64,000 nucleotides of DNA from Paraburkholderia ginsengisoli NBRC 100965 (GTDB lineage Bacteria; Pseudomonadota; Gammaproteobacteria; Burkholderiales; Burkholderiaceae). The stretch covers positions 51,157 through 115,156 of the forward strand of contig NZ_BBJF01000020.1 of NCBI RefSeq assembly GCF_000739735.1. Direction: 5' to 3'. Shown piece after piece: positions 39,937 through 48,263 of this stretch; position 1 is the stretch's first letter, and each line of letters opens with the position of its first letter. The position numbers were made by a program, and so were the translations under genes. The notes under the pieces were generated by a model, which worked only from the letters and a program-made list of their open reading frames with translations, was not told the origin of the DNA and did not search any database.

Positions 39937-40842
39937 ATGGACAGCACAACACTCTCCCAAACGCCCGGTAGCCGGGTCTCCCAGTACATCGCCCTGACGA
40001 AGCCGCGCGTCACGCAACTTGCCGTGTTCTGCGCCGTCATCGGCATGTTCCTGTCGACGCCCGGCATGGTGCCGTGGACCGTGCTGATCGGCGGCACCGT
40101 CGGCATCTGGCTGCTGGCCGGCGCCGCGTTCGCGATCAATTGCCTCGTCGAACAGAAAATTGACGCGAAGATGCGCCGCACGTCGTGGCGTCCGTCCGCG
40201 CGCGGCGAAATCACCACTACGCAAATTCTGTTGTTCTCGGCCGTGCTCGGCGGCCTCGGCATGTGGACGCTCTACACGTTTGCCAATCCGCTGACCATGT
40301 GGCTGACGCTGGCCACGTTCGTCGGCTATGCGGTGATCTATACGCTGTTGCTCAAGCCGGCCACGCCGCAGAACATCGTGATCGGCGGCGCGTCGGGCGC
40401 AATGCCGCCGGCGCTCGGCTGGGCCGCGGTCACGGGCCATGTACCGGGCGACGCGTGGATTCTGGTGCTGATCATCTTCGTGTGGACGCCGCCGCATTTC
40501 TGGGCGCTCGCGCTGTATCGCCGCAAGGACTACGAAAACGCCGGCCTGCCGATGCTGCCGAACACGCACGGCGAGAAGTACACGCGCCTGCATATCCTGC
40601 TGTACACGGTGATCCTGTTCGCGGTCACACTGATGCCGTTCGTCTCCGGCATGAGCGGCGTGGTGTACCTCGTCGCAGCGGTGCTGCTGGGCGCCGTATT
40701 TCTCGCGTATGCGTGGAAGATCTATCGGGAATACTCGGACGATCTGGCGCGCCGCACCTTCCGTTATTCGATCGTCTATCTGTCGCTGCTGTTCGCCGCG
40801 CTGCTGATCGACCACTATGCGCGCGTCCTGATCGGCGCGTAA
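39937..40842 (+). CDS. ctaB: protoheme IX farnesyltransferase (heme O synthase)
   Basis: Attaches a farnesyl group to protoheme to make heme O. The 301-residue UbiA-superfamily protein has about nine helices and the prenyl-diphosphate-binding loop NCLVEQKIDAKMRRTSWRP, then ALGWAAVTGHVPGDAWILVLIIF, TPPHFWALALYRRKDY and NTHGEKYTRLHI, all conserved in CtaB/CyoE. It is tightly spaced between ctaA and the sco gene. Confidence 0.96.
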   Translation: MDSTTLSQTPGSRVSQYIALTKPRVTQLAVFCAVIGMFLSTPGMVPWTVLIGGTVGIWLLAGAAFAINCLVEQKIDAKMRRTSWRPSARGEITTTQILLFSAVLGGLGMWTLYTFANPLTMWLTLATFVGYAVIYTLLLKPATPQNIVIGGASGAMPPALGWAAVTGHVPGDAWILVLIIFVWTPPHFWALALYRRKDYENAGLPMLPNTHGEKYTRLHILLYTVILFAVTLMPFVSGMSGVVYLVAAVLLGAVFLAYAWKIYREYSDDLARRTFRYSIVYLSLLFAALLIDHYARVLIGA

Positions 40843-40847
40843 TACCC

Positions 40848-41465
40848 ATGCTCAAAAACCGCTTCGCGCGCGTGGCGCGTGCTGCCGTGATCGCTTGCGC
40901 GCTGGGCGGCGCGATGCTGGTGGCGGGCTGCGGCAAGCAGCCGCCGGCGTTCACCAATCTCGATATCACCGGCAATACCCAATTCGCGAGCGATTTCTCG
41001 CTACCCGACACGTCCGGCAAAATCCGCACGATGGCGGACTACAAGGGCAAAGTGGTGGTGCTGTTCTTCGGCTACACACATTGCCCGGACGTTTGCCCGA
41101 CCACGATGGCCGAGCTCTCGCAGGCCTTGCAGCAACTCGGCCCGGAAGACGCGAAGCGCGTGCAGGTGCTGTTCGTCACAGTCGACCCCGCGCGCGACAC
41201 GCCGGAGCTGCTAGGGCAATACGTGCCAGCGTTCAATCCGACCTTCGTCGGCTTGCGTCCCGCCGACGAGGCACAACTCGCCCAACTCGCGAAAAGCTTC
41301 CGCGTCTATTACGCGAAGGTGCCGGGCAAGACACCCGACAGCTACACGATGGATCACACCGCGGCGAGTTATGTGTTCGACACGCAAGGCAAGTTGCGTC
41401 TGTTCGCGCGCGACGGCCAGGGCGCCACGCCGTGGGTCCACGATATCAAGCTGCTGCTCGACTGA
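40848..41465 (+). CDS. SCO1/SenC family copper-delivery lipoprotein
   Basis: Binds copper and helps mature the CuA site of subunit II. ATG 40848, five bases after ctaB, gives 205 residues with a lipoprotein signal (lipobox VAGC). A thioredoxin fold follows, with the copper site GYTHCPDVCPTTMAEL (CxxxC) and the distal His in SYTMDHTAASYVFD. Strand VLFVTVDPARDTPELL is also conserved. It is the last gene of the cta cluster and is followed by a strong terminator. Confidence 0.94.
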   Translation: MLKNRFARVARAAVIACALGGAMLVAGCGKQPPAFTNLDITGNTQFASDFSLPDTSGKIRTMADYKGKVVVLFFGYTHCPDVCPTTMAELSQALQQLGPEDAKRVQVLFVTVDPARDTPELLGQYVPAFNPTFVGLRPADEAQLAQLAKSFRVYYAKVPGKTPDSYTMDHTAASYVFDTQGKLRLFARDGQGATPWVHDIKLLLD

Positions 41466-41481
41466 TACGCGGCAAATAAAC

Positions 41482-41514
41482 ATGGGCGCGTGAGCGGATC
41501 ACGCGCCCATTTTT
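41482..41514 (+). terminator. rho-independent terminator of the cta cluster
   Basis: ATGGGCGCGTGA and its complement form a perfect 12-base stem around five bases and run into TTTTT. It starts 17 bases after the sco stop. Confidence 0.88.
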
Positions 41515-41555
41515 CAACTCCCCTCGCTGCAACTGCAGAAAATGCCGACTGAGCC

Positions 41556-41846
41556 TCAGGCCGGTATCGGCAGATTCAATCCCGGCGGAAGCCGCGTCGT
41601 CTTGAACTCCGTCACCTCGTAGCGCGCGAGATTCTGCTCGGCGAACGGGTCGCTGGCGAGGATCCGGTCTAGCTTCTCGCGCTCGATGCGCACCGCCAGG
41701 ATGATGCCGCCGTCGCGCGGCACTTTCGGCCCGGCGGCCACGAACACCCCGGCTTCGAACTGCTTCGCCAGAAACGCGCGGTGTGCTTCGAGCGCGTCGT
41801 CAATGCGTTCAAGCGATGCGGTGTAGATAAGGTTGATCACATACAT
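41556..41846 (-). CDS. YciI family protein
   Basis: A 96-residue ferredoxin-like alpha/beta protein of the YciI family. It starts MYVINLIYTASLERIDDALEAHRAFL, with the conserved His in EAHRAFL, the Gly/Pro turn GPKVPRDGGIILAV and DPFAEQNLARYEVTEFKTTR near the end. The family is related to dehydrochlorinases and small binding domains; the real substrate is unknown. ATG 41846 is preferred over 41882. It is convergent with the cta cluster. Confidence 0.85.
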   Translation of the reverse strand: MYVINLIYTASLERIDDALEAHRAFLAKQFEAGVFVAAGPKVPRDGGIILAVRIEREKLDRILASDPFAEQNLARYEVTEFKTTRLPPGLNLPIPA

Positions 41847-42091
41847 AAGCGTCTCGCAGGCAATTGGACGAGCCGCGCGCATGGGCGCGAGCGGCTACGG
41901 ACTTGAATTATCGGGGAGCGCACGATTTATTGCGCGTAAGACCCGCCCGCGATTCGCTGCGCCGCGCCGCCGGATCCCTCAAGTTGGCCGTCCGCCATGC
42001 CGATATCTCTAAGGCAATCGTTTGCGCGTAGCGCGAGGCCGCACGCTCGCGCCGCGAATCGAGGACGAATCACACGAGAGAGATCACAACA

Positions 42092-43945
42092 ATGAGCAGG
42101 ATGAGTTTGAATCGCAAACTATGGCTGTCGCTCGCGCTCGTATGGCTCGGGCTGCTGGGCGTCGGCCTGTGGAGCGCGGTCGAAACACGCAGCACGATGC
42201 TGGCGGAGCGCAAGGCGGGTATGGTGAACCTCGTCGACGCGGCGCAGGGCATCGTGAGCGGTTACTACGCGCAGTCGCAGAGCGGCAAGTTGAGCGAGGC
42301 CGACGCGCAGCGCGAAGCGCTCGCCCGTCTCGCGACGATGCGCTACGGCGACTCCGGCTATCTGTTCGTGATGGACTCGAAGCCGGTCGTGCTGATGCAC
42401 CCGACGCTGCCGCAAATGACCGGAAAGCCGGTCGGCGATTTCAAGGACCCGGACGGCAAGCTGCTGTACGTGGCGATCGTCGACGCGGCCAAGGCGAGCG
42501 GGCGCGGCTTCGCGCAGTATCGCGGACGTCTGCCGCACAGTGAAACGGCGGTGCCCAAAATCAGCTACGTGGTGCGTTTCGCGCCGTGGGACTGGAACAT
42601 CACGAGCGGCGTCTTCATCAAGGACATCGACACGGTGTACTACGAAACGCTGCTCGGCCACCTCGTGGTCGTGCTGGTGATCGGCGCGGTCATTTCGCTG
42701 GCGATGGTGCTGATCATCCGCAACGTGCGCGCGAGTCTCGGCGGCGAGCCGGACCAGGCGGCGCGGCTCGCGGCGAGTATCGCGCAGGGCGATCTCACGC
42801 ACATCGTCGAGGTCCGCCAGCAGGACACCACGAGCATGCTGGCCGCGATGCGCGACATGCAGAACCGTTTGCAGCGGACGATCGGCGAGATCCGGCGCTC
42901 AGCGGAATCGATTGCGTCGGCGACCCAGCAGATTGCCGCCGGCAACGGCGATCTGTCGCAGCGTACCGAACAGCAGGCGGCGTCATTGCAGGAGACCGCG
43001 GCGAGCATGGAGCAGCTCACCGCGACGGTGAAGCAGAACGCCGACAATGCCCGTCAGGCGAGCGGCCTTGCGCACAACGCGTCCGAAATCGCGACGCGTG
43101 GCAACGACGTGGTGAGCCGCGTGATCGGCACGATGGGTGAGATCAACGACAGCTCGCGGCAAATCGCGGACATCATCGGCGTGATCGAGGGGATCGCGTT
43201 TCAGACCAACATCCTGGCGTTGAACGCGGCGGTGGAAGCCGCGCGCGCTGGCGAGCAGGGGCGCGGCTTCGCGGTCGTCGCCGGCGAGGTGCGCAGCCTC
43301 GCGCAGCGTTCGGCCACGGCGGCCAAGGAGATCAAGCTGTTGATCGGCGCGTCGGTCGAGCGCGTGAACAATGGGTCGACGCTGGTCCAGCAGGCCGGCG
43401 CGACGATGGGCGAGATTCTCCAGGCGGTGCAGCGCGTGACCGACATCATGGGCGAGATCGCGGCGGCATCGGAGGAGCAGAGCAGCGGCATCTCGCAGGT
43501 CGGCCGCGCGGTCACGCAGATGGACGAAGTCACGCAACAGAACGCCGCGCTGGTCGAGCAGGCGGCGGCTGCGGCGGCCTCGCTGCAGGATCAGGCGGCG
43601 CGTTTGCGCGACACGGTGAGCGCTTTTCGGGTGAGCGGCGCTGCGAACGGGGCAGCGGTTGAACGCGCGGTGGCTGGGGCTGGGGCTCGGGCGGCGCGTG
43701 GCGCGGCGTTGGCGGCGCTTCCGGCGGCAACGCGCGATGGCAGCGCGGCGGCTCAGAACAAAGAAGGGGCCACGCGCGCCGAGCCGAAGCTGCCTGCGCC
43801 TGTGTCGGCCGCGGCCTCGACGCGGGCCGCCCCGGCTGCTTCGGCGGCGACCGCCCGGCCCGCGTCAGCGCGCCCGTCCACCGACACGACCAGACACACT
43901 TCCACAACCACCGCCGCCGCGGACAGCGACTGGACCACCTTCTAA
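42092..43945 (+). CDS. methyl-accepting chemotaxis protein with a CACHE sensor
   Basis: An inner-membrane chemoreceptor. It has a first helix (about 10-29), a periplasmic single CACHE domain (about 35-190, RYGDSGYLFVMD and PWDWNITSGVFIKD), a second helix (about 188-210), a HAMP segment and a long cytoplasmic four-helix signalling domain with the hairpin tip EGIAFQTNILALNAAVEAARAGEQ in two parts around IAFQTNILALNAAVEAA. A low-complexity Ala-rich tail of about 100 residues ends in DWTTF, resembling the CheR/CheB-docking pentapeptide. No che genes are nearby. The ligand is unknown; related CACHE domains bind small carboxylates. Confidence 0.93.
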   Translation: MSRMSLNRKLWLSLALVWLGLLGVGLWSAVETRSTMLAERKAGMVNLVDAAQGIVSGYYAQSQSGKLSEADAQREALARLATMRYGDSGYLFVMDSKPVVLMHPTLPQMTGKPVGDFKDPDGKLLYVAIVDAAKASGRGFAQYRGRLPHSETAVPKISYVVRFAPWDWNITSGVFIKDIDTVYYETLLGHLVVVLVIGAVISLAMVLIIRNVRASLGGEPDQAARLAASIAQGDLTHIVEVRQQDTTSMLAAMRDMQNRLQRTIGEIRRSAESIASATQQIAAGNGDLSQRTEQQAASLQETAASMEQLTATVKQNADNARQASGLAHNASEIATRGNDVVSRVIGTMGEINDSSRQIADIIGVIEGIAFQTNILALNAAVEAARAGEQGRGFAVVAGEVRSLAQRSATAAKEIKLLIGASVERVNNGSTLVQQAGATMGEILQAVQRVTDIMGEIAAASEEQSSGISQVGRAVTQMDEVTQQNAALVEQAAAAAASLQDQAARLRDTVSAFRVSGAANGAAVERAVAGAGARAARGAALAALPAATRDGSAAAQNKEGATRAEPKLPAPVSAAASTRAAPAASAATARPASARPSTDTTRHTSTTTAAADSDWTTF

Positions 43946-43955
43946 TCACCACGCC

Positions 43956-43986
43956 GACCGCGTGCCCGTCTTCCGCGCACGCGGTC
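43956..43986 (+). terminator. hairpin after the chemoreceptor gene
   Basis: GACCGCGTGC and GCACGCGGTC form a perfect ten-base stem with an 11-base loop, ten bases after the chemoreceptor stop. There is no T-run, so termination efficiency is uncertain. Confidence 0.45.
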
Positions 43987-44172
43987 CCGCGTCGTTCATA
44001 CGCATACCAATATGCGATCCCGATATTTCCCATCCTGCCGCGCATATGAGACCATTTAGGGCTCAGTTGGCGGCGCGCGCGCATCGGCGCGTGCCGCCGC
44101 CGGCTTCCACCCGAATTCGATACCGAGCAGAGCATCGGTAAGAAACAGTCGATTAGAAACAGCGAGAATCAC

Positions 44173-44985
44173 ATGCAGCGCAGAAACCTCCTCAAAGCCC
44201 TCTCCGCAGTCGTCGCCGGCGCGGCGATCTTCACCAGCTTCGGCGCCCATGCCGACGACAAGGTGATCAAGGTCGGCACCATCGGCGGCCCGGATGCGCA
44301 AATCTGGGAAGTCGTCACCAAAGTGGCGAAGCGTGAAGGCTTGAACGTCAAGGTCGTCGAGTTCAACGACTATGTGCAACCGAACGCCGCGCTCGACGCC
44401 GGCGACCTCGACGCAAACAGCTTCCAGCACCAGCCGTATCTCGACAGCCAGATCAAGCAGCGCGGCTACAAGCTCGCCAACGCCGGCCTCACGTACATCT
44501 CGCCGCTCGGCGTCTATTCGAAAAAGCTGAAGTCGCTGAAGGACCTGCCGCAAGGCGCGAAGGTCGCGGTGCCGAACGATCCGTCGAACGAAAACCGCGC
44601 ACTGCTGTTGCTGCAGGCGCAAGGACTGATCAAGCTGAAGGCCGGCGCGGGCACGGGCGGCAATAACGCCACGCCGCTCGATATCGCCGAGAATCCGAAG
44701 AAGATCAAGTTCGTCGAACTCGACGCCGCGCAACTGCCGCGCTCGCTGTCCGACGTCGACGCCGCCGTGATCAACACGAACTTCGCGTTGGCCGCCGGCC
44801 TGCAGCCGACCAAGGACGCCATTGCGCTGGAAGACATCCACAGCCCGTACGCAAACCTGATCGCGGTGCGTGCGCAGGACAAGGACAAGCCGTGGGTGAA
44901 GAAGCTGGTCGCCGCGTATCAGTCCGAAGACGTGCGCCAGTTCATCAAGACCCAGTTCAAGGGTTCGATGGTTCCGTCGTTCTAA
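44173..44985 (+). CDS. MetQ/NlpA family substrate-binding protein
   Basis: A periplasmic binding protein for D/L-methionine or a related ligand. The 270 residues start with a signal peptide (MQRRNLLKALSAVVAGAAIF, cleavage near AHA-DD). The lipoprotein family fold shows KVGTIGGPDAQIWEVV, VEFNDYVQPNAALDAGDLDANSFQHQPYLD in two blocks, VAVPNDPSNENRALLLLQ and VDAAVINTNFALAAGL. The signal lacks a lipobox cysteine, unlike MetQ of E. coli. No metN ATPase or metI permease is adjacent, so it is an orphan here. Confidence 0.9.
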   Translation: MQRRNLLKALSAVVAGAAIFTSFGAHADDKVIKVGTIGGPDAQIWEVVTKVAKREGLNVKVVEFNDYVQPNAALDAGDLDANSFQHQPYLDSQIKQRGYKLANAGLTYISPLGVYSKKLKSLKDLPQGAKVAVPNDPSNENRALLLLQAQGLIKLKAGAGTGGNNATPLDIAENPKKIKFVELDAAQLPRSLSDVDAAVINTNFALAAGLQPTKDAIALEDIHSPYANLIAVRAQDKDKPWVKKLVAAYQSEDVRQFIKTQFKGSMVPSF

Positions 44986-44998
44986 CCGACGCGCGCCG

Positions 44999-45033
44999 GG
45001 CAGGCGCAGGCGGCGACGCCCGCAGCGCCTGCC
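44999..45033. terminator. hairpin between convergent metQ-like and MarR-GNAT genes
   Basis: GGCAGGCGC and GCGCCTGCC flank a 17-base loop in the 50-base convergent gap. It could serve both genes, though no T-run is present. Confidence 0.4.
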
Positions 45034-45034
45034 G

Positions 45035-46003
45035 CTACAGTCCCAGTTCCCATCTTTCGATGTTCAGATCCTTGCCGAAACGGCGCTCAGCCGTCGTGCC
45101 GGCAAGCTTGAAACCGGCGCGCTCGCAGAGCCGCCGCGGTTCCCCGAGCGAGCTGGCCGTCGTCAGCGTGAGCCTCGTATAACCCGCCCGCCGCGCAAAC
45201 CGCACGCCTTCGCTGAGCAACTGAGTGCCGATGCCCAGGCGCTGCACGTCTGGCTCGACCCATAGCAGGCGCACGCTGGCCATCGTCGTCGATACGCCGA
45301 CGATGCACACCGAGCCGACCACCATGCCATCCTGTTCGGCGACCCAGCACATCTCGCGCAGCGGATCGTCGCGCTGCGTGTAGTCGGCGACGACCCGCGC
45401 CAGCAATCCCTCGAACGTTCGATCCCAGCCGTATTGCGCGGCAAACCACTGCGCCTGCCGATGCACGAGCCAGCTACACTCGCCCGCGCGCGGCGGCCGC
45501 AGCGTCACGAGGTCGTGGTTGGGTTGGTCGCGCAGTAGCCGCTCGATGAGTTTCATCGCGGTAATCAGCTGTTCCTGCGACAGCACGGTGAGGCGGCCGA
45601 GCAGCGCCGACACTTCGTCGATGGCGGCGGCATCGAGTGGCTCGTAGGCCGCGTGGCCCTGACCGGTGAGGGCGATCAGCGACTGGCGCGCGTCCGATTC
45701 GGATGGGCGGCGCGTGATCAGATCGCGTCGTTCGAAACTGGTTAGCAGGCGGCTGAGATAGCCGCTGTCGAGCCCGAGCGAGCGTCCCAGCACGGAGGCC
45801 GTCTGCGCATCGCCGCGTGCGAGCTCGCGCAGCACGCGCACCTCTGTCAGCGAGAACGCGCTCTTCGCCAGATGCTCATGCAACGCGCCGATGTGCTGGG
45901 TATAGAAGCGGTTGAAATGGCGGACGACCTGAGCGCGCCGCCGCGCCTCGGAATCAGTCAAGTGCTGCTCCCCGGGGAATTTTCTAGGATTGATATCCCG
46001 CAC
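45035..46003 (-). CDS. MarR-type regulator fused to a GNAT acetyltransferase
   Basis: A 322-residue two-domain protein. Residues about 20-160 form a MarR winged helix (LTEVRVLRELARGDAQTASVLGRSLGLDSGYLSRLL with RRDLITRRPSESDARQSLIALT wing). Residues about 170-320 are a GNAT domain with the acetyl-CoA loop VQRLGIGTQLLSEGVRFAR and LRLCERAGFKL-like end (RRLCERAGFKLAGTT). Such fusions occur in many proteobacteria; substrate and target genes are unknown. The GTG start has no clear ribosome site; a TTG 14 codons later (LTDSEARRR) has GGGGAG six bases upstream and is a good alternative. It is divergent from the nag operon. Confidence 0.87.
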   Translation of the reverse strand: MRDINPRKFPGEQHLTDSEARRRAQVVRHFNRFYTQHIGALHEHLAKSAFSLTEVRVLRELARGDAQTASVLGRSLGLDSGYLSRLLTSFERRDLITRRPSESDARQSLIALTGQGHAAYEPLDAAAIDEVSALLGRLTVLSQEQLITAMKLIERLLRDQPNHDLVTLRPPRAGECSWLVHRQAQWFAAQYGWDRTFEGLLARVVADYTQRDDPLREMCWVAEQDGMVVGSVCIVGVSTTMASVRLLWVEPDVQRLGIGTQLLSEGVRFARRAGYTRLTLTTASSLGEPRRLCERAGFKLAGTTAERRFGKDLNIERWELGL

Positions 46004-46055
46004 TATATTTGAACGCCTGGCGTGCGCAAAGCCGCGCCAGACGAGGACGCGCTGA

Positions 46056-46266
46056 ACTGGTATTGAAGAGGTATCAATCAGGCTCTCTCATCGGTTTGGT
46101 CGGGAGACAGGCGGGAGCCGTCCTGGCCTCGTCCGGGGCACGCATACGGGTAAATCCTTAGCGCAAAAATGCCGCAGCCGACGCCCTCTCACGCCCCGCT
46201 GAGCCTTATCCGGCAAGGCTTTGCGCGCATTCATACCAGCATGGAACCATTCGGTTGACTGGTATT
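46056..46266. promoter_or_regulatory. candidate GntR-type operators upstream of the nag operon
   Basis: ACTGGTATT occurs at 46056-46064 and again at 46258-46266, and the inverted half ATACCAG is at 46233-46239. The second copy overlaps the -35 box and spacer of the promoter. NagR/DasR-type regulators bind sites with TGGT and ACCA arms, so these are plausible binding sites for the GntR protein encoded next. The rest of the 330-base gap holds no visible gene. Confidence 0.45.
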
Positions 46267-46282
46267 ATGTTGGTTATATAAT
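46255..46282 (+). promoter_or_regulatory. sigma-70 promoter of the nag operon
   Basis: TTGACT, 16 bases, TATAAT is close to consensus and would start transcription near 46290, about 45 bases before the GntR-family gene. An ACTGGTATT copy overlaps it, as expected for repression. Confidence 0.75.
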
Positions 46283-46333
46283 GGGCTCTCATTTTTCGTA
46301 GGCCAAACTATTCGCGCTGGCCGCCGGAGCCCC

Positions 46334-47068
46334 ATGGAAACTCGCTGGTCCGCACTGATGCCTGACGCCCGCAACGTCACGCCGCTCTATTTGCAGCTCG
46401 CGCGCAATCTGGCGACGGCGATCCATTGCGGCGTGTGGTCGGCCGGCGAGGCGCTGCCGTCCGAGCGCACGCTGTCGGACGCGATCGGCGTGTCGCGCAT
46501 CACCGCACGCAAAGCGATCGAGTTGCTGGTCGAGCAAGGTTTGATCCGGCGCGCGCGCGGCGCGGGCAGCTTCATCACACCGCGCGTCGAAGATCCGCTG
46601 TCGCGGCTCACCGGTTTCACGAAGAAGATGCAGCAGCGCGGCTTCCGGCCGGATTCGGTGTGGCTCGAGCGCGATATCCGCGCCGCCAACCGCGACGAGC
46701 TGGTGCACCTCGGACTGTCGCCGGGCGCGGCGGTCGCGAGTCTGCGGCGGCTGCGGCGCGCGGACGGCATCGTGATGGCGGTCGAACATTCGGCGCTGCC
46801 GGCGTCGATCGTGCCCGATCCGCAGGCCATCGGGGTGTCGCTTTACAGCTATCTGGAGCAGCGCGGCGCGGCGGTCGTGCGCGCGTTGCAGCACTTCCGG
46901 GCGGTCAACGCATCGAGCGAGATCGCTTCGCTGATGGACATCGAACCGCGCACGGCGCTGCTGGTCATTACCCGTATCGGCTATAGCGCGGACCAGCGTG
47001 CGATCGAACTGACCGACACCTATTGCCGCGACGACTACTACGACTTCGTCGCTGAATTGCGCACCTGA
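46334..47068 (+). CDS. GntR family regulator of the HutC/NagR type
   Basis: Likely repressor of the GlcNAc genes that follow. The 244-residue protein has an N-terminal GntR winged helix (about 15-80: TPLYLQLARNLATAIHCGVWSAGEALPSERTL in sequence, then ITARKAIELLVEQGLI). A UTRA effector domain follows (about 95-240) with LTGFTKKMQQRGF, the REL-like VASLRRLRRADGIVMAVEHSALP region and the terminal DTYCRDDYYDFVAEL. This is the NagR/YvoA architecture, whose effectors are GlcNAc-6-P or GlcN-6-P. It is the first gene after the promoter and operators. Confidence 0.88.
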   Translation: METRWSALMPDARNVTPLYLQLARNLATAIHCGVWSAGEALPSERTLSDAIGVSRITARKAIELLVEQGLIRRARGAGSFITPRVEDPLSRLTGFTKKMQQRGFRPDSVWLERDIRAANRDELVHLGLSPGAAVASLRRLRRADGIVMAVEHSALPASIVPDPQAIGVSLYSYLEQRGAAVVRALQHFRAVNASSEIASLMDIEPRTALLVITRIGYSADQRAIELTDTYCRDDYYDFVAELRT

Positions 47069-47159
47069 GCCGCCGGGCGGCCCGCGCGGCCAGCCGCCGG
47101 ACGCGGCGCCCGCAAGCGCGATTCAGTCACACCCGTATCACGCCTCACCAGGAAGACTC

Positions 47160-48263
47160 ATGCTGACCGGAAACATACTGACCACCGATGGGTGGATTCA
47201 CGGCACGCTCGAATACGAAAACGGCCGCATCACGGCGCTCACCGGCGAGCGCGTCGATCCGTCGACGAACGACGCGCCGTACATCCTGCCCGGCTTCATC
47301 GATCTGCACGTGCACGGCGGCGGCGGTTCCGACGTGATGGAAGCCGGTGACGCGATCGAAGTGATCGCCCGCACGCATGCGCGTTACGGCACGACGAGCC
47401 TGCTCGCCACCACGATGACCGCACCGCGCGACGAGCTGATGAACGTGGTCGCCGGCCTCGGCAACAACGCGAAGGTGCGCACGCCGGGCGGCGCGCGCGT
47501 GCTCGGCGTGCACCTGGAAGGGCCGTACATCAACCCCGGCAAGCTCGGTGCGCAACCTGACGCGGCGGTCTCGGCGGTGATGGACGAAGTGCTGAAGTAT
47601 CTGTCGATCGCGCCGATCCGCGTGGTCACGCTGGCGCCGGAAATCGCCGGTCATATGGAGATCATCTCCGCGATGGCGGCGCGCGGCGTGCGCGTGCAGC
47701 TCGGCCATTCGCTCGGCACCTACGACGACGCGGTCGCCGCGCTCAAGCATGGCGCGTGCGGCTTCACGCACCTGTTCAACGCGATGTCGCCGCTGCATCA
47801 CCGCAATCCTGGACTGGTGGGCGCGGCGCTCGCGCATGCCGAATTCGCCGAAATCATTCCCGACCTGCTGCACGTTCATCCGGGCGCGATCCGCGCCGCG
47901 TTGCGCGCGATTCCGCGCCTGTATGTGGTGACGGACAGCACGTCGGCCACCGGCATGCCCGACGGCGAATACCGCCTCGGCAGCCAGCACGTGACGAAGT
48001 GCCTGGGCGGCGTGCGTCTCGCCGACGGCACGCTCGCCGGCAGCACCCTGACGATGGATCAGGCGCTGCGCAACCTTGTGTCGATCGGTCTGCCGATCGC
48101 CGATGTATCAAACCGTTTGTCGCGCTATGCCGCCGACTATCTCGGTATCGAGGACCGCGGCCGTATCGCGCGCGGCGCCTGGGCCGATGTGGTCGTGTTC
48201 GATCGTGAACTGGCATTGACCGCGACTTACGTCGAAGGAGAAGCAATTGTCGAATATGCTTAA
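47160..48263 (+). CDS. nagA: N-acetylglucosamine-6-phosphate deacetylase
   Basis: Converts GlcNAc-6-P to GlcN-6-P and acetate. The 367-residue amidohydrolase shows IDLHVHGGGGSD, the metal Glu in VHLEGPYINP, metal His in VQLGHSLGTYDD, HLFNAMSPLHHRNPG and catalytic Asp in VVTDSTSATGMPDG. The C-terminal GRIARGAWADVVVFDREL completes the beta-sandwich. It lies second in the nag operon and overlaps the next gene by 17 bases. Confidence 0.96.
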   Translation: MLTGNILTTDGWIHGTLEYENGRITALTGERVDPSTNDAPYILPGFIDLHVHGGGGSDVMEAGDAIEVIARTHARYGTTSLLATTMTAPRDELMNVVAGLGNNAKVRTPGGARVLGVHLEGPYINPGKLGAQPDAAVSAVMDEVLKYLSIAPIRVVTLAPEIAGHMEIISAMAARGVRVQLGHSLGTYDDAVAALKHGACGFTHLFNAMSPLHHRNPGLVGAALAHAEFAEIIPDLLHVHPGAIRAALRAIPRLYVVTDSTSATGMPDGEYRLGSQHVTKCLGGVRLADGTLAGSTLTMDQALRNLVSIGLPIADVSNRLSRYAADYLGIEDRGRIARGAWADVVVFDRELALTATYVEGEAIVEYA

